From Lutjanus erythropterus (Eukaryota; Chordata; Actinopteri; Lutjaniformes; Lutjanidae): DNA of 64,000 bases. The number at the start of each line of letters is the position of its first letter. The stretch's first letter is position 1. This document shows, one piece after another, positions 47,885 to 61,139 of the stretch. Under the pieces are notes generated by a model. That model was not told the origin of the DNA and searched no databases. It saw only the letters and a program-made list of their open reading frames with translations. Location of the stretch: the NCBI GenBank assembly GCA_020091685.1, contig CM034599.1:39387945-39451944 (forward strand). Reading direction: 5' to 3'. The translations under genes and the position numbers were made by a program.

Positions 47885-48750
47885 ATATTACCTGCAGTAG
47901 AAGGCAGTTGACGTGCCTCCAGTTTGGAGAAGCAGAGAGAGAGAGAAAAGGTCAGCAGCAAAACATATTTCAGCCACTTAAAAAAAGATCCATGTAAAAT
48001 AAAACTATATTTTAAGTGTCTATAGTTTAAGTGTACACCATATATAGAATATTTTCAATGCTTAACTTGTCATCAGACAGCTTTTTCTGATTGGGAAACC
48101 ACTGTTATGTGAACCAAATATTGCTCTCTGTGCTCAACCAAATCCATGGGTGAAGTTACAATTTTTTCTTTGCAGAGCACAGGAGTCGCTTTTCTTTCTG
48201 CTGTGTCGATCGGTTTGTTAGTTAGTGTCATTGTGTGACTTTAATGAATCTAAATGAACCTTTTTGTAACACTGAAGTCGCACAATAACACAAACAAACT
48301 AACCCGTTGACCAGTAACTCTCATGTTCTGTGAGGCAAAATTTGTAATTTTTCCAATGGAGTTTGGTTGGTTTTGGAGAAGGTATATGACAGTGGTTTCC
48401 CATCAGAAAAGGCTGTCTGACAGTGAGGTAAAGCGGTGAAAAAATCCTACTGTAGTTCACCCTCAAACTGAAATTGCTATTTTTATTTATTTATTTAAAG
48501 GGGACAAAATACAGTTTAAATATAAATGTTACCATTTCATGCACCATACCAGATTATAGCTTTGAGCTAATTCTCATCTGCAGCCCCTTTAGGCGCCTGA
48601 AATCTGGTTTGCTGCTGATCCTGTCCACAGCAGTACACTGCTTAGCTTCCTACACCAGTACTCCTGCTGCTTCTCCAAACTGGGAGTGTGTTGACTGATT
48701 TCATACAACCTCACAAATAAAATTTTATAAAAATTCAAACAATCTCTTTG
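47885..48750. mobile_element. MITE family D, copy 4 (large foldback)
   Basis: The left arm 'cctccagtttggagaagcag' and 'ggtcagcagcaaaacatatt' pairs with the right arm 'gctgctgatcctgtccacagcag' and 'ctgcttctccaaactggg'. Inner pairs include 'aaccaaatccatgg' and 'tccaatggagtttggttgg'. It is the longest D copy in the window. Confidence 0.75.
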
Positions 48751-49439
48751 AGCCAAATCAGACTACAGATAAACATATTTTCATTTTGTGGAAGGTAATC
48801 AAGCGTGTGATAATAAGTAGGTGTTTTTGTGGGTAAGTGGCATGTCTTTGTTTAGGGTTTGCTCATAGGACTCAGTTAATCCACAGATAATAGCCAGGTT
48901 GGGCTGGGTTACCACCCTGGATCTTGCTAAGTGTCTTGTCTTAACATCAAGAAAACAATGTTGCAATTGCAAGAACAGCAGACTTTTTGCCAGAAAAAAA
49001 CATGTAAACAGACAGGCGATGAGTGAAGGAATGTGGAGGTGCTGTCGAACAGGTTGTGGTAAACTCTCTTCCTGACAGGTCAGCCCAACCCAGCCGGTGG
49101 TTTTAACGAGTTAAGGCCTGAATTAAACACAGACAGGCAGAGGACTTCAAAAGCACATGGAGCTCATTAGCTCACTATAAAACACTGTACTCGGAGGCCC
49201 TTAATGCATGCTTGTGTTTACCACAAATCTAGCAAATGTCGCCCTAATCATAGTGGCATGATGAGTCGCTCGCCTCAAAGCTTTACTGTGGACTCTCACT
49301 CTGAATATCAGAAGAGCAGTCACTGCTAACAGGCTCACAAACAGAAGCACTCAAAATGAACTTCTTTGCCCACCGGCCAAATGGCTTGACTAAAGAGCAG
49401 CTTCGCCCCTCAAGCTGACAGACTGGGTTCCAAAAGGGT
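48751..49439. other. Intergenic DNA
   Basis: No gene supported. Confidence 0.4.
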
Positions 49440-50440
49440 TCTTCCTTAAGAGCTGAGGCTCTACCCAAAATCACTTGTTTCTAAAGAAAGGTGTTGAGGG
49501 TTCTTTTGTAAGACTGAGAACATCCAAAGAACCCTTGCACTTCAAGGACCGTTGATATCCTTGAAGAACTCTTTCATCAAGGGTCCATTTGTTTTTTGTA
49601 CCTTAATATAAAATATTCTCAGTAGAACCCCCTGGGTGGGTTCTAGATAAAAGAAAAATTGGAAATTAAAAAGGTTCTGTGTAGAACTCACCCCATGGTC
49701 CTTTTCCAACAAATTAGCTCTGGTACTTGAATCAGTTCCATTTAAGATACTTGGAACCTTGGTGTTCTAGTGAACCAGCCAGCATCTCCACCAGTTTTGA
49801 GTGGAACCACTGTAATCAAGCAATTCATCAACAGAGGGCGCTGCACAATGATAACAACCTGTAAAATATGACATGCCCACTTTAATTCCCATGGAATATC
49901 AGCTATTTTTTGGTTTGAGCTGAGAGCCAAGTTTCTGATCTTGAAGTTATTTTAGGTGGAAATGCTCAGAAAAGTTAAAATTGAGTTCTTGAACTGTAAT
50001 AGGGCAGTTCCATGTTGGTTGAAAAGGTCCGTCAGTGTGTTCTAGGTAGAACTCTTGGAATATAAAAAGGATCTTGGTAGAAACTCCTGAGTATGTTCTA
50101 GATAAAACCCATGGAATATAAGTCGATTCTCAGGAGGAACCCCTCACTGTGTTCTAGATACAACACTTGGAATATGAAACAGTTCTTGGTCGGGCCTCTT
50201 GGGTGAGTTCTTGTTGGCCCTACCATAGAATGGTTCTCTGTAGAGCCTCTCATTGGGGGTTCTGAAACTTTCACAGGTTCTGGGTATAAGCCTTTGTGCT
50301 GTGTACTTGGTAGAATGCTATGAAGGTGTTCCAAGTGGACGTCTATAAAAGGTTCTCACAGGAACAAAAAAGGGTTCTCCTATGAGAACAAGCAGAAGAA
50401 CCCTTTAGGATTCTAGTTAGCACCTTTATTTCTAAGAGTG
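49440..50440. repeat. Degenerate 'ggttct/gaaccc' tandem array
   Basis: Repeated blocks of about 45-60 bp containing 'gtagaaccc..tgggtg.gttctagataaaa', 'cttggaatataaaa' and 'ggttctt'. Strong copies start near 49620, 50035, 50080 and 50140. Blocks are diverged and some are inverted ('aagaaccct' at 50395, 'ccaaagaaccctt' at 49523). Noncoding. Confidence 0.75.
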
Positions 50441-52200
50441 CATGTAAAAATAGTATTTTTAATCTCTTCAACCAATCTACTGTATATAATTTAAATGTTG
50501 TTTCTTATGAATTGTAAAGAGGGAACTATATCCAAACCTCACTTTGAAACCCTGTTGTGTAATGATAAAAAAATCAATCTTGTTATTTTGTTTCTTGGAA
50601 ATCACCACTGTGTTTTTTCTGGCTGGTGAGTGAAGCAAAGCTGACAGCTAATTAGTACAAGTAGCATACTACTACTACTGTACAGAGTGTGGACATTACA
50701 CATCTCGGTTGTATTTGTAAGGATTAATAAAAAGCATCTTGACTGGAAACATCACAAACTGGCAAAAAGGGATATGCTTGGCCCATGATAGGAAAACTTG
50801 GTAATTTTTATTTATTCAACCAATCTACTGGACATAATTCTTAATTTTGAGTGTTAGAAAGGGAACTACAACTTAATCTCACTATACCTCCACATGTTGC
50901 ATGATGATAAATAAATGTGCCTTTATACTGGAGTGGTTGAAACTGGTCAGACAGTAGGAAAACCTGATTTGCATGCAGACAACTTACAGCAACCTGTTTT
51001 AACATGTCTCAAAGTGATCATTTTAAATGTCATCTATAAGTTGCTTAAACAATGTACAGATTCCTCTGTCGTCTGAAAAGTTGTAACCTTTTATTATAAG
51101 CAAGTGTTAACATACGTAAAGACCTTAAAGGCAGCTCCAAACTCAGACAGAGGCCTGGAGGGGGCTGTGAACTGTCACTTTGTCTGGGTGATGATAGCTC
51201 TGTGAAGTGCATTGCACAACACTGCTGTTACTGTCTGTAATTTGACAAAACATGCATCTTAACTTTAGTCTTTACTGCCACTTAAGTATTTTACCTAAAC
51301 AAAAGTCCGGACCGTGCTTCTCACTGTAAAGGTCTATAACTCAAATGTGAAACACATCACAGTACATATCTCCTCAATCTGCCAAACAGAATTCTCATGT
51401 TTGTGGTTTGTGTGTCTGTGGGCAGATTAAAACCTGTGGACTGATGGATGCTCAATGGCACGGAAAACCACAATGACTAATCTGTGTTGTAGAAAAGCGC
51501 TCTAACGCTCTGTTTGACTCATCCTGCACTACATCCACTCTGATACATTTTCAGTTTAACACGCTGTTTCAAAACAAAACAAAAAAATCTCTCAAGGAAT
51601 ACTCTGTCCATTCTAACACAGCAGGAAATGCATATCACATCAGTGTTTGTGTATACTGGGCACCCACATGCGGGTGTAATCAGATAACAGGACAAAAATG
51701 ATCTGGCAGGAAAATGAGATGGCACAAAGCATTGTGTCTTTGTCTTTAATTTTCATCACTGTGTTTTCAAAGTCTATTTGTATTTAAAGACAGAGGCTGA
51801 ACACACTAACAGCAGGCTAACCAAAGTTAGTAGTGGACATACAGTAGCAAAATTCAAACACCGGTGCATCAAAATGCATCCTTTATTTACACACATTTAT
51901 GACTGAAAGAACTGAAAGGACAATTCAGACGCATTAGCATTTTTCTGGACTCATCCTTCGTCACGCAAGTAATAAGACAAGCATGTTAACTTTGTAAGTA
52001 GCTGTCAGATCTGTCTTGTTGTGGTGTCGACGCAGTGGCTCTCAGAGTCTCAGAATTGTCGGAATCAGACCCAGTAAGTCCGAGAGTGATGCCGAAGTGT
52101 AGATAAATTGTTGGTCAGTTGATCATCATCACCACAGAATGAATGAAAGTCTTTTTTCTTCTTGTTTCTGGTAGAACAGCAGCAACAGTAACGTTAGATG
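50441..52200. other. Intergenic DNA
   Basis: Two diverged direct copies of a block, 'aatctcttcaaccaatctactgtatataat' at 50460 and 'tttattcaaccaatctactggacataatt' at 50810, each followed by 'gggaactat/cta' and 'acctcact/tatacctc'. No gene supported. Confidence 0.45.
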
Positions 52201-54130
52201 TAATGTTCACTGCCTGCTGTGGCTGTTGACTCATCTGACAGTAAAGTCCAGTGTGGGGTAATTGATGGTCTGGTTAAAAGACACATGAAGATCAGTTATA
52301 AACTCAATATCCAGAGATATGAACTTTTTAAAGAGTGTTAAACCTAAAAGTAAATTAAAGTGCATAAACACTGAGGCAATCATGCTACAACCGTCCTCAC
52401 AGTGTCTGTGATGAAACAGGGAATGACATGTCATGACTGATACGAGCCAGTCAGTAATATGGTGACCAGATAAGAATGGCTGAAATTCAGAACAGGGAGT
52501 TCAGGGTCGAAGTGTCAAATAATTCAGAGTAACATAATTTGTTATTAATATCATAAAGATAAGTTACAGATTCTGAGAGTGATATGAGACACAGTGTGCT
52601 GGCACAGGTGACCTGTATTGTTGCAGTCATTTTAAACATATTTTCAGCAGCTGAGATCGTCGTTAAGCTGTGGGATCTTACAAAACCCTTTTTTAAAGAT
52701 TTTTGTGGCGGCTGCATATTCCATCAAATAGTTTGAACAAAAATCATCAATCTGCTATTTATGACTGAAACACTGAAACATATCAGTAATACTTATACAT
52801 ATTTTATAAAAACAAACAGCATTTTTCAATAAACCAAAAACAGGAATTATAGCCCGTATGACTGATTTGATTAGAATATTTTCATGAAATATGTTGTTCA
52901 TATTGTCCATTATTAGAATGGTTAATTTTCAGGTCAGACAGAACAGGATTTGCTATTTGGGACAACTGCTTGTAATTCAGAGCTGTCCTGAATTGTTTAG
53001 GACATCTGGAATCAGGAAGCGTACATGGGTGTCTTCACCATCATCATTTCCAAAAGTCTCTGTTGTCTCTGTAACTTGCTGTTGTCGAATTATTTGGCGC
53101 TGAAATATCCCGACATCTGTTGGATGAATTGTTTTGAAATATAGATGTTCAGTGTGAATCCTACAGACTTTGGTGATCCCCTGACCGTTCCTCTAGTGCC
53201 ACCATGAAGTCAATATTTGTCATTTTGAGTGAAATGTCTCGACTACTTTTGGATTAGTTCCTCTTAAAATTGATTATAATGATATTGGTGATCTCCTGGC
53301 TTTTCATTTCATTTAAAGTCAACATTTTAATTCTGGTTTATGACCAAGCACCTGCAGAACTTAGCCTGAGCTGGACTTTGTGTTTAGCTCTAGTGAATGT
53401 TAGCATGTGAAAATAAGATGATGAACATGGCAAACATTATACCTATGCATTAGCATGTTAGAATTGTTATTGTGAGCATGCTGACATGGAAATTAACAGA
53501 GCCACTAGCATGCATAGGATTATTTACATGTGACTTTAGTTTGAACTATCCACATGGTTTTATACCATTGGAGGTGAGTCAGACGATCATTTGTAATTTC
53601 TGTGTACAGACCCTTTAAAATAATCCGGTTAAGCTGGAAAGAAACTTTCTGTGGAACTTGGACAGAAACTGGCTCAGTAAACATACAGTATCATATGACC
53701 TGACCCGCACAGTTACTGGATTCTTTCACTTTGAATGGTTGTGTAATACCTTCATATCCTCCATGACAGATATTCAAAACTGGACTGATAACTCATGATA
53801 ACTTCATCATGTGGGCTGTTGCCAGTTTTGTCTAATGATGATAAACCAGGGTAAAGGCAGTAAAATAATAAAACAAAAACACTCTGAAAGATAACCCTCT
53901 GCTCTTAATTTTTCACCACTATTTTTTATTGTGTTTTATTGTAAGATTTCAAATACTCTACAGGTGTAAATAGACAAAGAACAAGAGAAGAGTCAGAGAG
54001 GGAAAGGCATGCTATTATGCAACAGGTGCAATTATTATAATGCAACCCTTTTTTCCTAAAAATGACATATACAGCTGTATATACAAAACATACTAATAAA
54101 CTGCAACATCAAATGAAGACAGTTGCAAAA
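52201..54130. other. Intergenic DNA
   Basis: 52230-52350 contains 'ggtaattgatggtctggtt' and 'atccagagatatgaac' blocks that look repeat-derived. 53110-53480 contains the 'gccaccatgaagtcaatatttg' repeat also at 8195 and runs of 'ttagcatgt' and 'gagcatgctga' words. No exon was recognised. Confidence 0.4.
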
Positions 54131-54138
54131 CATTTATC

Positions 54139-55250
54139 AAGATGAAAATGACGTCAGATCAAAACAACAAAAACGTGACAAGACGAGAACAACGTAACAA
54201 GACGCAAATTATATAAAAGCTGCAACAAGACGACAACAACGTAACAAGAGGAAAACAATGTAAAAGATGTAACAAAACAAAAATAAGATAAAAGATGTAA
54301 CAGGATGAAAACGACATAACATGACACAAATGATGTAAGAGACAATATACGAATGAAGTAACAAGATGTAACAATACAAAAATGATGTAAAAGAAGTAAC
54401 AAGACCAAAACAACCTTACATTATGTAACAGGCATAAGAAGTCAACAAAGATGTAAGAAGACAAATATGACATCAATGTAAAATTGCATAAACCACAAAA
54501 CAAGACGAAAACAGCGTAAAAGACACAAATGTTGTAACAATATATACATGATGTAAAAGATGTAACAAGAAACAAATGACATAACCACATGTAACAGGAC
54601 TAAAATTACATAAAAGACATAATAAGATGAAATAGATGTAACTAAATGAACATGACATAAGAAAAAAAATCACGTTTCAGAAGTAACAAGATGACAACAG
54701 TGTAACAAGATGACAACAATGTAAAAGATGTAACAAAACAAAAACAAGATAAAAGATATAACAGACAGACAAAAACAATTTAATAAGACGTGTGACAATA
54801 CATAACAAGTCAAAAATGACATAAAAGATGTAACAAGACACAAATAACACAACAGGACGTAACAATACGAAAATGATGTAACAAGATGTAGCAAGACAGA
54901 AATGATGTGAAAGACCAAAATGACCTAATAATGACAAGATGAAAAGTCAGTAAAAGACATAATAAGATGACAATGATGTGACAAAAGGAATATGATGTGA
55001 CAAAACAAAAATTATTAAAGAAGACACAAACAGCATACATAACATGCCAAAAATGACATAAAAGATGTAACAAGACACAAATACAGTAATAGCAAAAATG
55101 ATGTAACAATACATAACAATGAAAATCACATAAAAGACACGAAAAGACAAAATAAGACAAATATGATATGACAAGACAAAAATTACATAAAAGACGTAAC
55201 AAGACGATAACAATGTAAGAAGAGGGAAACAATGTAAAAGATGACAAAAA
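54139..55250. repeat. Degenerate tandem array 'gtaacaagacgaaaatga', about 1.1 kb
   Basis: Dozens of diverged units of about 17-27 bp: 'gtaacaagacg', 'aaaatgatgtaa', 'cataaaagatgtaac'. The plus strand is very T-poor and A-rich. The minus strand therefore has long spurious frames (up to 145 codons) rich in Phe, Leu, Cys and Val. Confidence 0.9.
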
Positions 55251-56100
55251 ACAAGATTCTCAGCTGCAGAGAAAAGGTGAGGTTTGGTTAGATCTGCACA
55301 GAGACTACTGATAGAAATGTCCCCCAGAGGATGACTTTTTATTTTTATACTTTGAGTACATTTCAGAGCCTGTACTTTGTACTTGAGTAAAGAAGCTGAA
55401 TCAGTATTTCTATTTTTACCAGTCTCTTTTTACTCAAGTATTTGTACTTCTACTTGAGTACAGAATGTTTGTACTTTTGTTACCTCTGGTGTGCAATGTT
55501 TAAGTTGTCAGAAGACTAGAGTAGCTCTATATAAATGCAGCCCATTTACTCCAAACTACAAGTGTCAACCTCGTGGTGGCGCTAGAGGAAAAGTCAGGGA
55601 ACATCAATGCAAAATTTCATAGAAATCCATCTAGGAGGACTGACTAGCATTGCTGAAAACATTCATAACACCACTCCATTATATCCTCTGTGCAGGACCA
55701 AAACACAGCACGTTCTTTCTTGAAAATAATCCTGGCATAAGCATAATTTCTAGGAGACATATGGGGCTGCATGTGTTAATGTCTGTTCTGTTTGTTGTAA
55801 GTAATGACATTAGTTTGTAATTGAGCAGGTCTGTTTTACTCTGCTTCCTGTTCTTGATGGATTTTGTGGGAGTGAGCTGGGACTCTCCATCAGAACATCA
55901 AGAGGCTGTACATCAGGGAATGTGTCTTTATTGACATTAGATGTGACTGTAACATGAAAATACATCAAACTTAAACTTATTATGGAATAATGAAATAAAG
56001 CTTATTTATTCAATCAAACATTTTCAATGGTGTGTCAGAACAGCTTCTAAACTCCTCTATACTGTTACAGCTCTAGAACAGTTTTACTGGGGTGGGCTGG
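55251..56100. other. Intergenic DNA
   Basis: 55345-55490 is the 'acttgagtaaagaagctg.. ttacttctacttgagtaca' dispersed repeat. 55565-55650 carries 'ctcgtggtggcgctagaggaaaagtcagg', the inverted form of the repeat at 53200. No gene. Confidence 0.5.
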
Positions 56101-56580
56101 TTGTTTTGTCAGAGGGCCACATTTTTTTTTTTTTTTTTCACATTTTTGTTTACTGGGAGTTTCAAGACATGCATGGAACAGTATATGATAATAATAACAA
56201 CAGGTGATAAAAGTTATAATAATGCTGCTAAAAACGAAGTATTAAAAAGAAAAAAGAAAATTATAGGTGAGCCAAAAAATTATGGAAAGACTAAATAAAA
56301 GGTAAATAGATACAAGTAAATAAAAATAACTAAATGAAGATTAATAAATAATAATGAGGAAAATGATCATAAATAAATAAACAAACAAGTGGATGGTTAA
56401 GAAATGTGTAACAATAGTAATGGTAATCATAATGATAATAATATAGACCATAGTAAAGAAAAAAGAGAAAAAGTAAATAAATATTTAAGTTGACAAATAA
56501 ACAACAACAAACATGAAGGGAAAATGAACAGTACCGCACTTTTTCTAGGAAAGATGTAGTTGTTCAGTGTTTACCCTTAG
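56101..56580. repeat. Poly-T tract and A-rich 'aaataaata' region
   Basis: A T run at about 56119-56138, then about 350 bp of AAATAAATA-rich DNA. Low complexity only. Confidence 0.7.
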
Positions 56581-59050
56581 TTAGCATGTACGACAATAAC
56601 AACAAGAACACAGCAATAAAAGAAAATAAAGTACCATTCCCATAATCCGGTCACCTAATATATGAATACATATTTATGGACATATATACCACAGACAGTA
56701 TAGTCTATATAAAATACATACCAGACAGACTCAGTGTCAGAGTATTGTGACCTGGTTGGAGAAGAGTTTTAAAAGTTCTGATTTGGGAACTGTCATTTAT
56801 CTACTGCCATAAAGAAACACCCTTGTTTTTTTAAAACCTGGCTGATGAGCCTCTCAATGTGCACCTAATTCTGTCTAGTTTATTGAAATGGAGACCATCT
56901 CCGATCTACAAAGAATGGGACGGTGGAGTAGGGGATTTCCACTTTAATAGAATCAGGCGCCTTCCTAGCAGTGTAGTATAGGACAGAAAATCTGCCTTAT
57001 GCTCTGTGAATGACACAGTCAGGGGAGGAACTCCAAAAAGTGCTTAAACGTTGTACCAATACTAATGGAGATGGTGTTAAAGATTTCTGCCCAATAACTG
57101 TGCAAGGAAGGGCACGACCAGAACATGTGAATGTATGTGGCAGGGGCCTCAGAGGGACACATTTGACTTGGGACAGCAGAGACAAACCAAGTGACATTGT
57201 TTAAGCTTTCAAAGTGTTTAGCTGACTATATGTAAGTATATAATGAATCATGGTGAAGGCGTTTATTTCACAGTAATGACCCGCTCACTGTACATTATCC
57301 TGCTTATTGCATGGCTTCTTACAAAAATCAATAATTTCATACAAAATACTGATTTAAAATGATCTTTTGAATTTCTATGATCTGTGATCAGAACTGTGTC
57401 AGTCTGTTCTTCATAGCAATGCTCTGTTATACACAGGAACAGTCTGCTAAACAGACATAACAGACTGAATGCTGTCTTTGTTTCTGTAACTTACATTTTC
57501 AGTTATTTGTTTCTCTAACATGGTGTCAGCACCATATCATTGCATGAAAGTGGCCACAGTGGGGTCCATACCCAGTGTTACTGGAGCACTGGCCCCTGTT
57601 TGACCCCCCCACTAAAACCACCCTTGCCTTGATACATAATCAAATTCAATAATCACATTGTTTACAACTGACACAAAGTCATAATTTGTGCTTCCATCCA
57701 CAGACCACCCACTGCCATTATGTGAGAACATCCAGCCAGTGTCACCACCATCACTGCCACCACGACCACCACCACCAGCGAGAATCAAAGCAGCTTTTTG
57801 CCCTCATTCTGTAGAAAATGTCCTCTCCAATTGTGTGGATATCAGCTTTCATTCAGAGTTTTGGTCTGCACACAAACCCAGTCTGCACCCATATGTATTC
57901 TATTTGTAAGACAGCACATTTTAAACAGCTTAGTCAGAAGCCTCGAACAAAGACACGTTTCTCGTTGTGAATCCCTGAGTTAGAGGAGTAGTTTTTTTCC
58001 CAAAGAGGCCAAACAAACAAAGGACTTTTCTACCAAAGAGATCATAGTGTGACTGCAGCAGACCACAAAACACAGTGGACACATGTGGAATCTACAACTC
58101 AGACTCTGAATGTTACACAATCTTAAAAGCTAAAACTGATAAAATTATCATAGCTGATGTTTATGAAACAATATGTATCCATCTCAGGTTTGGGAGGATA
58201 CAGTTTTTAATTAAAAAATGTGTTTAGACTATTAACATAATGTAACTTTATTGCTTTTAGTTACATCATGTTAATATTAAATATGGTGAAATTGTTTAGC
58301 CTAATATAGTGTTTTTAGGGCTCCAACTAACAATTATTTTCATCATCAATTAATCAGTTGTTTATTTTCTCAATTAATTTATTAGTTGTTTGGTTCATGA
58401 AATGTCAGAAAATTGTGAAAAATGTTGATTAAAGCTCAAGATGATGTCCTAAAATGTCTTGTTTTGTCCACAACTCAAAGATATTCGGTTTACTTCAGAG
58501 AGGAGGAAAGAAACCAGAAAATATTCACATTTAAGAAGCTGAAATCAGAGAATTTGGTCTTTTTCAAATTGAAAAATGGCTCAAAATCATTAATCGATTA
58601 ATTAATCTTGTCAATTGAAAAATAGGTCCATGTTTGGACCATGTTTAGATTTTCATTATCGTTTAATCTGTTGACCATTTTCTCCATTAATCAATTACCT
58701 ACTTGGTCTATAAAACATTATAAATGGTGAGAAATGTTGATCAGTGTTTTCCAGAGTCCAAGATGATGTCCTCAAATGTCTTGTTTTGTCCACAACTCAA
58801 GGATACTCAGTTTACTGCCAGAGAGGAGTAAAGAAACCAGAAAATATTTACATTTAAGAAGCTCAGAGAATTTTTTATTTAAAAAGTGACTCAAAATGAT
58901 TAATCAATTATAAAAAAAATAGATGCAGATTCATTTACTAGTCAATAAATAACAGATTCACTAACAAAGACCATGCCAGTGTAGATTTGCATATAAACAG
59001 TTCATTGGTTATGATGGATGGAGCTTAGATGATGAAGTAGCGGTCTGGAG
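56581..59050. other. Intergenic DNA with 'ctcaagatgatgtcct' repeats
   Basis: 56750-57200 is moderately complex sequence with short frames on both strands; it could be a decayed retroelement but I recognise no protein. 57700-57780 is a (CCA)n-rich stretch. The 58310-58920 repeat is listed separately. Confidence 0.4.
58310..58925. repeat. Dispersed 'gctccaactaacaattattt' repeat, two tandem copies
   Basis: Two diverged direct copies of about 290 bp (58316-58620 and 58650-58925). Both contain 'gatgatgtcct.aaatgtcttgttttgtccacaactcaa' and 'aatatt.acatttaagaagct'. The same blocks occur at 24056-24380. Confidence 0.85.
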
Positions 59051-59057
59051 GGGGATG

Positions 59058-59240
59058 TGGGTTGGAGGTAAGAAGGGAAGGGAGAAGGGGTTAGGGTTTA
59101 AGGGATGAGGATGAAGGGATGCAGGATGAAGGGAGGGGAATGAGGGTACAGGAATGTGGGATGGAGGGAGAAGGATGAGAGATTGTTGGATGAGGGATGT
59201 ATGGCGGGGGAGGAAGTGGCGGAAAGGATGTGGGGTTTAG
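59058..59240. repeat. G-rich 'gggatgaagg' degenerate repeat
   Basis: Repeats of 'ggatgaggg/ggatgaaggg' with G runs. The minus strand gives a spurious Pro/Ser/His-rich frame. G runs of three to four could favour quadruplex structure on the plus strand. Confidence 0.75.
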
Positions 59241-60930
59241 GTGTGGATGGACGATTGGTTTGGTGGAGTCGGGTGGTAGCTGGAAGATCGGATGGAACCA
59301 GGCAGGGTTGAGACTCTGGGTGGGGGTACCGTCTCTCGCAGTCTCCTGGTGTACGGAGCCCCCCTTGGTTCCTGTATTTGGGCAAAGAGAGAAGAAGAAA
59401 AAGAGGGGGTGGGGAGGTAGGGATGCAGAAACAGAGTCAGGTGAGGAAAAGGATGAGGTGTGCTTAAATACTCGTAGTATGGAAATGAATCTGTCTGAGG
59501 AGTGGTCTTTGTTCCTGAATCTTGTTATAAAACTTCATTTAATTATTTCAGTGTTTTATGTTGGTTGTTAGGTTTATTAATTTGTCAAGTTGTTCCTTCC
59601 ATTTATTTATTGATTTAAAGACAGAAAAATTGCAAAGTTTCCACTCAGTGTAGCATTTGTTCACTAGAGGCCAATATAATGGATTGGTAGCTATGTGTGC
59701 ACTGTGCATAACAGTACATTGTTCTTTATTTTAAAATTGTAATCCTGCTAATAATCCCTACTAATTATCTGTAATCTGATTACATTCATCTGTCCAGATT
59801 AAATAATCCATGTAATCTGTCACTCCTCAGGCCTGATCCATATACAGTTCAAATGTGAGCATTAATGCACCAGAAACTGACATATTCAAAGTGGAGTCAG
59901 ACTTTATAACTTCAGATTGTGTCATATCTGTAGCTTTATGCAGATGGATGAAAATATAAATGTTTCTTTTGGAAGCGACTCCCAAAACATTGCCTGTTAA
60001 AGTTTGCCATGAAAGCAAATGCAAATCTTTGCACAAGGCTGCATGATAAACTGTAAGTGCAGGCTCCAGTCATTTCTTGAGCACACAGCAGTGTTGTTTC
60101 TACAAGACTTCTGACTGTTTACAGCGTCATGAAACCATGCTGTCAAATACTCAGTGTGGTCACATTCTGAAGAAGCCATTTAGTCTGTTGTGCATTTTCC
60201 ACAGAAGTACGCACAAACAGGCACGCCCCTAGAGATGGAGACAAACCTGCATGTAGCAGTAATAAAAAGCATGGGAACAGACAATGAGAGAAATGTGAGA
60301 ACCAACTGAAACTTGTCTGAATTGTCTTCTTAAGTAACTGGTAGATCACTGTGATCAGAGAAAAGACCGCGAGGTGAAGATGTGTGTTGTGAGACAGATG
60401 TTTTGTTTTGCAGGGTGATCATTCCAACAAAAACATGAAAGAGAAAGATAACAAATGAGGTATTCCCACATGTTTGTACAAGATTTGAAAATATGTAAAT
60501 ATGGAAACTGAAACACATCACACTGAGAGAAAAGATGCTATAAAACAACAATGAATGTGTGCTCTGAGTTCATCACACCACAGAAACGTGTTATTAACCA
60601 TCCAGCCAAACTTGAATGGTTAAAAAAAATCTTGAAGTATACCTGAACCTCAACCTGCAACATGGACGCTTCATGTTGTATAATGTTTCACATTATACAG
60701 GCTTTAAAGTTCCCATGACACAGCTAGGGGACAGTAAGGTTCCTAAAGTGAAAATCCCATACATATTCTGTATTGAGGATTGTGACTATTAGCCATAATG
60801 TCATAACCATGCAACACAGACTCACCACGAGCTATGACTTTGTGAATCGATGGTATATGCACCTGTATAAACAACAAGTCCTAGCAGTTTTGCAAGCTGC
60901 CTGTTAGGTAGCTAACACTTAAGTTGATTA
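59241..60930. other. Intergenic DNA
   Basis: No gene supported. The 124-codon plus frame at 59197-59571 begins in the G-rich repeat and matches nothing I know. Confidence 0.4.
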
Positions 60931-60932
60931 TA

Positions 60933-60933
<1 letters not shown>

Positions 60934-60994
<61 letters not shown>
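60934..60994. repeat. (CA)n microsatellite
   Basis: About 30 uninterrupted CA units. Confidence 0.95.
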
Positions 60995-60996
<2 letters not shown>

Positions 60997-61139
60997 CACC
61001 GGTATATTACAAGACTGTTATTAAATAGGTAAACACTATAATAATGACAAAAGTTAAATTCAAGAGGTGATGTGATTCATAATGATCTATGGGAAAAGTA
61101 GTTCCATCAAACTTCCTTCCTTCTATTTATCAATATTTT

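Noticed and set aside
54154-55247. Long minus-strand frames (up to 145 codons) rich in Phe, Leu, Cys and Val
   Set aside because: They lie wholly in the T-poor tandem array; the lack of A on the minus strand removes stop codons. All three frames look alike.
59098-59571. Minus-strand Pro/Ser/His-rich and plus-strand Gly-rich frames
   Set aside because: Both arise in the G-rich degenerate repeat and have no recognisable domain or splice context.
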